Shown one piece after another: positions 32,417 to 33,266 of a DNA stretch of 33,266 bases. Where the stretch lies: positions 1-33,266 of the forward strand of contig CAOJQV010000014.1 in the NCBI GenBank assembly GCA_948441945.1. Reading direction: 5' to 3'. The DNA comes from an uncultured Clostridium sp. (GTDB lineage Bacteria; Bacillota; Clostridia; TANB77; CAG-508). Positions within the stretch are counted from its first letter, which is position 1. Each line of letters opens with the position of its first letter. Under the pieces are notes generated by a model. It was not told the DNA's origin. It worked only from the letters and a program-made list of their open reading frames with translations, and ran no database searches. Both the position numbers and the translations under genes were made by a program.

Positions 32417-33266
32417 ATGAAATGTTATATAAAAGATTATCCAAGACCACAATTTGTACGAAAAGAATGGCAAAACTTAAATGGAAAATGGAATTTTGTA
32501 TTTGATGATAATGATGAAGGAGAAATAAAGAAATATTTTAAAGATTTTCCTATTAATAAAAAAATAATAGTACCATTTACATATGAAACTAAATTAAGTG
32601 AAATAGAAGATGAAAGTGTACATTACATAGTTTGGTATAATAGAAAAATAAATATATCAAAAGAACAATTGCAAAATAATAACATAATACTAAATTTTGA
32701 AGGTAGTGATTACAAAACAAAAGTATGGATTAATGGAAATTATATAGGAGATAATATAGGTGCATATTCAAGATTTTCATTTAATATAGAAAAATATGTT
32801 ATAGAAGGCAAAAATGACATTACAATAAAAGTTGAAGATTCTTTATCAAAAGACCAACCAAGAGGAAAACAACGATATAAAAAAGAAAGTTGGAAATGTT
32901 GGTACATACAAACAACTGGAATATGGAAAACAGTATGGATAGAATGGGTATCTAAAAAATATTTAAAAAATGTCAAAATTACACCAAAAACAGATAAAGT
33001 ACAATTAGAAATTGAAACTAATTTATCAGAACAAGATATTGAAAAACAAAAATATTATATTGAAACAGAAATATCATTTAATGGGGAAATACTAAATAAA
33101 ACAAGAGAAATAGTAAATAGCAATTATCAAAAAATCGAAATAGATATAGTGCAAGAAGGAGTAAAACATGATATACAAAAATGGTCAATTAATAGCCCTA
33201 ATTTATATGATATTGGTGTTAGAATAGATATATGGACACATTTTATGAGAGAGTGTATAATGGATT
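32417..33266 (+). CDS. Glycoside hydrolase family 2 protein, 5' part
   Basis: The first 283 residues from ATG 32417; the gene is cut by the window end. The opening YPRPQFVRKEWQNLNGKWNF and VPFTYETKLSEIEDESVHYIVWY are the sugar-binding (jelly-roll) domain of GH2. FEGSDYKTKVWINGNYIGDNIGAYSRFSFN and WYIQTTGIWKTVWIEWV complete it near residue 180. The immunoglobulin-like domain starts after that. The catalytic TIM barrel is missing here, so beta-galactosidase, beta-glucuronidase or another activity cannot be separated. No signal peptide, so an intracellular enzyme acting on imported oligosaccharides. AAAGGAAAC lies a little far upstream of the start. Confidence 0.85.
   Translation, partial: MKCYIKDYPRPQFVRKEWQNLNGKWNFVFDDNDEGEIKKYFKDFPINKKIIVPFTYETKLSEIEDESVHYIVWYNRKINISKEQLQNNNIILNFEGSDYKTKVWINGNYIGDNIGAYSRFSFNIEKYVIEGKNDITIKVEDSLSKDQPRGKQRYKKESWKCWYIQTTGIWKTVWIEWVSKKYLKNVKITPKTDKVQLEIETNLSEQDIEKQKYYIETEISFNGEILNKTREIVNSNYQKIEIDIVQEGVKHDIQKWSINSPNLYDIGVRIDIWTHFMRECIMD

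Noticed and set aside
1..33266. Altered genetic code with UGA as tryptophan
   Set aside because: TGA is almost never a stop here, but tryptophan is TGG throughout and no intact gene reads through TGA. The low GC content explains the TAA preference.

Overview
The window is very AT-rich, with short intergenic gaps, AAGGAGG-type ribosome binding sites and TTGACA/TATAAT promoters. Almost every stop is TAA or TAG, and tryptophan is always TGG. Together with addA, yebC, an RlmCD-type methyltransferase and a Bce-type peptide-resistance module, this points to a low-GC Firmicute, most likely an uncultured or gut Clostridia member. I cannot name the genus. No rRNA, tRNA or CRISPR array is visible.

Layout. 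1-3758: addA (recombination helicase/nuclease), with a one-base insertion inside its Walker A motif. 3858-5477: small zinc-ribbon and membrane proteins, and a GNAT acetyltransferase broken by an internal deletion. 5623-8334: an operon of a radical SAM (SPL-like) protein, a CPA2-type Na+/H+ antiporter and a pentapeptide-repeat protein. 8436-9083: a membrane-anchored cyclophilin with a strong internal start. 9112-13893: an accessory island. A decayed RhuM-Fic copy and an intact RhuM-Fic copy flank an MFS-like transporter, two small convergent genes of unknown function and a tyrosine recombinase. 14019-19175: a complete Bce-type module (response regulator, intramembrane-sensing kinase, ABC ATPase, FtsX-like permease, YxeA-like protein). 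A TTACA-N4-TGTAA box precedes both transcription units, and the two units are separated by a perfect 59-bp palindrome. The response regulator carries a second one-base insertion. 19256-20587: MATE efflux pump. 20709-24118: two paralogous ECF sigma/anti-sigma cassettes with look-alike promoters, separated by a frameshifted DUF2798 gene whose leader looks structured. 24250-27286: PPOX-fold protein, acyl-ACP thioesterase, ABC-F ribosome-protection-type ATPase and TfoX-N protein, apparently one operon. 27535-31030: yebC, an anchored extracytoplasmic protein of unknown function, and rlmCD-like. 31371-33266: a RhuM-family protein and the start of a GH2 glycosidase cut by the window end.

Themes. Cell-envelope and antibiotic stress dominates: Bce module, MATE, ABC-F, pentapeptide protein and two ECF systems. 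Four otherwise good genes (addA, the response regulator, DUF2798, the first sigma factor) show single-base frame problems. Two of these are an extra C directly before GGAAA and two look like a missing A in an A-run. Sequencing error, real decay and slippage are all possible. The most unusual pattern is that all three RhuM-family genes carry an inverted repeat at the same place, just after the helix-turn-helix-like segment, with different arm sequences but preserved palindromy.
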